A DNA stretch of 64,000 nt from positions 1 through 64,000 of the forward strand of contig NZ_SJPT01000002.1 of assembly GCF_007860095.1 (NCBI RefSeq), in the 5' to 3' direction. A program made the translations under genes and the position numbers. Under the pieces are notes generated by a model. It did no database searches, was not told the DNA's origin, and was given only the letters and a program-made list of their open reading frames with translations. The stretch is from Novipirellula galeiformis (GTDB taxonomy: Bacteria; Planctomycetota; Planctomycetia; Pirellulales; Pirellulaceae). Shown one piece after another: positions 62,228 through 64,000 of the stretch. Position 1 is the first letter of the stretch; every line of letters begins with the position of its first letter.

Positions 62228-62249
62228 AACTTTCCCCTTTTTCCTCCGG

Positions 62250-62386
62250 ACTCACAACTCAAGACTCAAGACTCAAGACTCACAACTCAAGACTCAAGAC
62301 TCAAGACTCAAGACTCAAGACTCAAGACTCAAGACTCAAGACTCAAGACTCAAGACTCAAGACTCAAGACTCAAGACTCAAGACTC
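62250..62386. repeat. ACTCAAG heptamer satellite
   Basis: About 19 units of ACTCAAG (a few ACTCACA) in perfect 7-bp phase, 5' of four-helix-bundle copy 3. Confidence 0.95.
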
Positions 62387-62423
62387 CCCCATAACACGAA
62401 TGACTGCCTAATTGGATTACACG

Positions 62424-62500
62424 GATGAAGTTTGAAGGGTGAGGTGTGAAGGATTGCGATTCCCGGTTTCAGACTTCTAACTTCACTCTTCAAACTTCCG
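62424..62500. repeat. Degenerate heptamer repeats
   Basis: TGAAGTT-TGAAGGG-TGAGGTG-TGAAGGA, a short gap, then TTTCAGA-CTTCTAA-CTTCACT-CTTCAAA-CTTCCGA. The two runs are roughly inverted relative to each other, as if a gene between them had been lost. Confidence 0.7.
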
Positions 62501-62662
62501 ATCGCTTTGTCAGCCGCGTTTTCAACAATCGTCTCGAGAGACTGAACTATGCGTGTTTTACATTCCTGTTTCGCCATTACGACCGGCCGCGAGTAATCAA
62601 AAACTCGCTGCCCAACAGAGAACACACATGCACAATTCATTCTTTCAACGACCAGCGGAAAC

Positions 62663-63025
62663 ATGAAAACCACAACCGAAACAAGATCCAAATCCGTGAC
62701 CACCGTCGCGGCCCGGATCGCTGGCGAAGACATCGCCAAAGGTGACTACGTCACCATCCTCAGCGAGATCATTGAGCTTCCCTCCTACTTATGGAGCTGC
62801 TCGGGCATCTCACAACCCATCGACGAACCCGTACGGACTCGCTACCTGCCGCGTGCAGTTGGCGAACCGCACAAAGTCGTCGCGGTTTGCTTGCCATTCG
62901 TTTACGCAAAGCGACCCAAGGGCAACCTGGTCGCTTTCGACACACGACAGCAACAACTTGTCCGGCTTGACCGAGACAACGGTCGTTCGCTTTGGAAACA
63001 AATGCGAAAAGCAAAAAAGAAGTAA
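62663..63025 (+). CDS. Hypothetical small protein next to the array
   Basis: 120 residues, ATG 62663 with GCGGAAAC upstream. A short basic N-terminus is followed by GEDIAKGDYVTILSEIIELP, SYLWSCSGISQPIDEPVRTR and VAVCLPFVYAKRPKGNLVAF, ending QQLVRLDRDNGRSLWKQMRK with a Lys-rich tail. The GDYV start and VAVCLPFVYAK block look like a small beta-barrel, but I do not recognise a named family. Its stop is only 26 bp from the end of a four-helix-bundle pseudogene on the other strand, separated by GTGATGG-GTGAATG-GTAAAAG heptamers. Confidence 0.7.
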   Translation: MKTTTETRSKSVTTVAARIAGEDIAKGDYVTILSEIIELPSYLWSCSGISQPIDEPVRTRYLPRAVGEPHKVVAVCLPFVYAKRPKGNLVAFDTRQQQLVRLDRDNGRSLWKQMRKAKKK

Positions 63026-63051
63026 GAAGAGTGATGGGTGAATGGTAAAAG

Positions 63052-63297
63052 TTAGTCGCGAAGCTTTTTGACGATTGAAGTCAGAATCGCGACCAGTTCG
63101 TTGCATTCATCCATCATCGGTTGGAGTCGGTCAGCTGGAACCAAATCGGTTTCAGCGATAAGGCGGAGTCAATACAGCGTCTGGCGTGCTTCTTTGCACG
63201 CGATGTTGTATGTGAGCCGGAAATCTTTTCGGCTCTGGCACGCTTGACCCTCTTCAACATTCGCACCGACTGACGTGCCCGAACGGATCGATAGCAA
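63052..63297 (-). pseudogene. Divergent four-helix-bundle protein, truncated, with stop
   Basis: The minus strand reads LLSIRSGTSVGANVEEGQAC, QSRKDFRLTYNIACKEARQT, LY, an in-frame TGA (63169-63171, where family members have Trp), LRLIAETDLVPADRLQPMMD and ECNELVAILTSIVKKLRD to a stop at 63052. The motifs GANVEEGQA.QSR.DF and EA.ETLYWL.L...LVPADR belong to another branch of the four-helix-bundle family than copies 1-3. The N-terminal helix is missing; DNA beyond 63298 is GGGGACAGCAAGCC-type repeat, which probably cut the gene. Confidence 0.75.
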
Positions 63298-63480
63298 GCC
63301 TCGGGGACAGCAAGCCTTGGGGGCAGAGCACTTTGTTGGCTGGTTTGAGGTCCACTGTGAATTGGGTCCAAGTCACACCGATTGGCAATGCCCCAGCCGT
63401 GCAAACGCCATCGCTGTCCCCAACCGGGCGTCGCTGACTTCCAATCAAGGGCTCTGTCCCTGGGGCTCAGTCCAGTGTTT
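63298..63480. repeat. GGGGACAG-type words
   Basis: TCGGGGACAGCAAGCC, TTGGGGGCAGAGCACTTTG, CGCTGTCCCCAACC and GGGCTCTGTCCCTGGGGCTC are scattered through this stretch, related to the family at 22-28 kb and bordering the truncated four-helix-bundle gene. Confidence 0.6.
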
Positions 63481-63489
63481 TGCGAATGG

Positions 63490-63640
63490 TGAGTCACGAA
63501 GTGACGACATGCAAAAGCCACGGACGTGAGTCCGTGGTTTGGGAAAACCAAGCGAACCGGAGTCGCAACGCGACGACAGGAAACGCGGATGCCCGCGCAA
63601 ATGGACCACCGGGAATCAAAACCGGTCGCCGCTTCGCGAC
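63490..63640. repeat. Cluster of REP-like hairpins
   Basis: GTCAC-GAA-GTGAC, the perfect 8-bp CCACGGAC-GTGA-GTCCGTGG (63518-63537), GTCGC-AAC-GCGAC and GTCGC-CGCTT-CGCGAC follow each other within ~150 bp, a typical extragenic palindrome cluster. Confidence 0.6.
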
Positions 63641-63700
63641 TTGGATTGCGTCGGTGTCGCCAGTTACGCAGTGAGTTTCTTTTTCAGAGCAAGTCTATCC

Positions 63701-64000
63701 GTGACAACAACGACGGGGCGAAAAACACCGATCAAGAAGTTGGCAAAGCGCAAGTGGTTTCGCCGGTTCGTTCAAGCAAAAAAGGCGATTGCTGAACAGG
63801 AAACGAGTCCGCGTAACTTTTCTTTTCGTCGTGTTGATCACAGACGATGCGTGTCTGGAAAAGCGTCCCTTGCTTTTGTAGGTTCGCGTGTAACTCCAAC
63901 GAGAAAATGGTACCTGTGCCTCGCTCTCACAATATTCGCAAACTGTGTGGAAAGGCTTAACGACGCTTGGACTTCAACATGGAAGAAACGAAAAACAATT
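63701..64000 (+). CDS. Possible gene running off the right edge
   Basis: From a GTG at 63701 the frame is open for 100 codons to the window end (open back to 63530). The translation is basic (TGRKTPIKKLAKRKWFRRFV, QAKKAIAEQETSPRN) with a hydrophobic stretch later (WYLCLALTIFANC). No family is recognised and no good ribosome site is seen, so it may be chance. Confidence 0.25.
   Translation, partial: MTTTTGRKTPIKKLAKRKWFRRFVQAKKAIAEQETSPRNFSFRRVDHRRCVSGKASLAFVGSRVTPTRKWYLCLALTIFANCVERLNDAWTSTWKKRKTI

Noticed and set aside
59797-62386. CRISPR array in the heptamer repeat region
   Set aside because: The units are 7 bp head-to-tail with no spacers and no cas genes nearby; this is satellite DNA.

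Overview
The window looks like chromosomal DNA of a planctomycete, most likely a marine Pirellulaceae (Rhodopirellula/Rubripirellula-like) bacterium. The evidence is family content: a cytochrome-c/DUF1549/DUF1553 protein followed by a Tat-exported DUF1501 protein; a giant GEVED/FG-GAP protein with an N-terminal LEDRHLLA motif and a C-terminal dockerin; a PEP-CTERM protein; and a short ECF sigma factor paired with a membrane Ser/Thr kinase. This assignment is inference from families, not a database match.

Layout. 0-1.4 kb: 3' part of a double alpha/beta-hydrolase gene (esterase family). 1.9-14.5 kb (minus): a ~3,900-residue modular secreted protein and a small PEP-CTERM protein downstream of it. 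14.7-17.1 kb: ECF sigma factor, then a kinase with four membrane helices, closed by a hairpin terminator. 17.1-17.6 kb: wreck of a second esterase of the same family. 18.3-28.4 kb: small membrane and envelope proteins (DUF1206, Pmp3-like, BON-MscS channel, zinc ribbon/bPH2 protein, DUF11 surface protein, sialidase-like protein), separated by repeat-rich DNA that holds two copies of a fossil HsdM/GxxExxY defence fragment. 28.4-33.2 kb: a baeRF3-like protein, a secreted unknown, a CAP protein and a metallophosphoesterase. 33.6-38.3 kb: DUF1553-DUF1501 pair. 38.7-41.4 kb: malonate uptake and activation operon (madL, madM, matB-like). 42.6-48.9 kb: a His-rich exported protein followed by two exported caspase-fold proteins, the second with a long helical repeat region. 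49.3-51.7 kb: MarR-controlled operon (membrane protein, MarR, alkylsulfatase-like hydrolase) with a visible palindromic operator over its promoter. 52-54.7 kb: an isoprenylcysteine-methyltransferase-like protein divergent from two overlapping RlaP-type nucleotidyltransferases. 55-59 kb: DUF2780, DUF2513, a CvfB-like S1 protein and a membrane protein. 59.6-64 kb: an accessory region of tandem four-helix-bundle genes, SEC-C proteins, tRNA-like sequences and 7-bp satellite DNA.

The most unusual signal is the four-helix-bundle (IVP/S23-like) family. Five copies (41.9, 60.0, 61.0, 61.9 and 63.1 kb; two apparently intact, three broken) all have degenerate heptamer DNA repeats at their 3' ends, and all point tail-to-tail at a neighbouring gene or tRNA-like sequence. 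This looks like a small mobile or satellite element. Other repeat systems are a ~210-270 bp MITE-like element with GACACAGCAC-type inverted ends (at least four copies plus fragments) and a family carrying the motif GGGGACAGAGCA.
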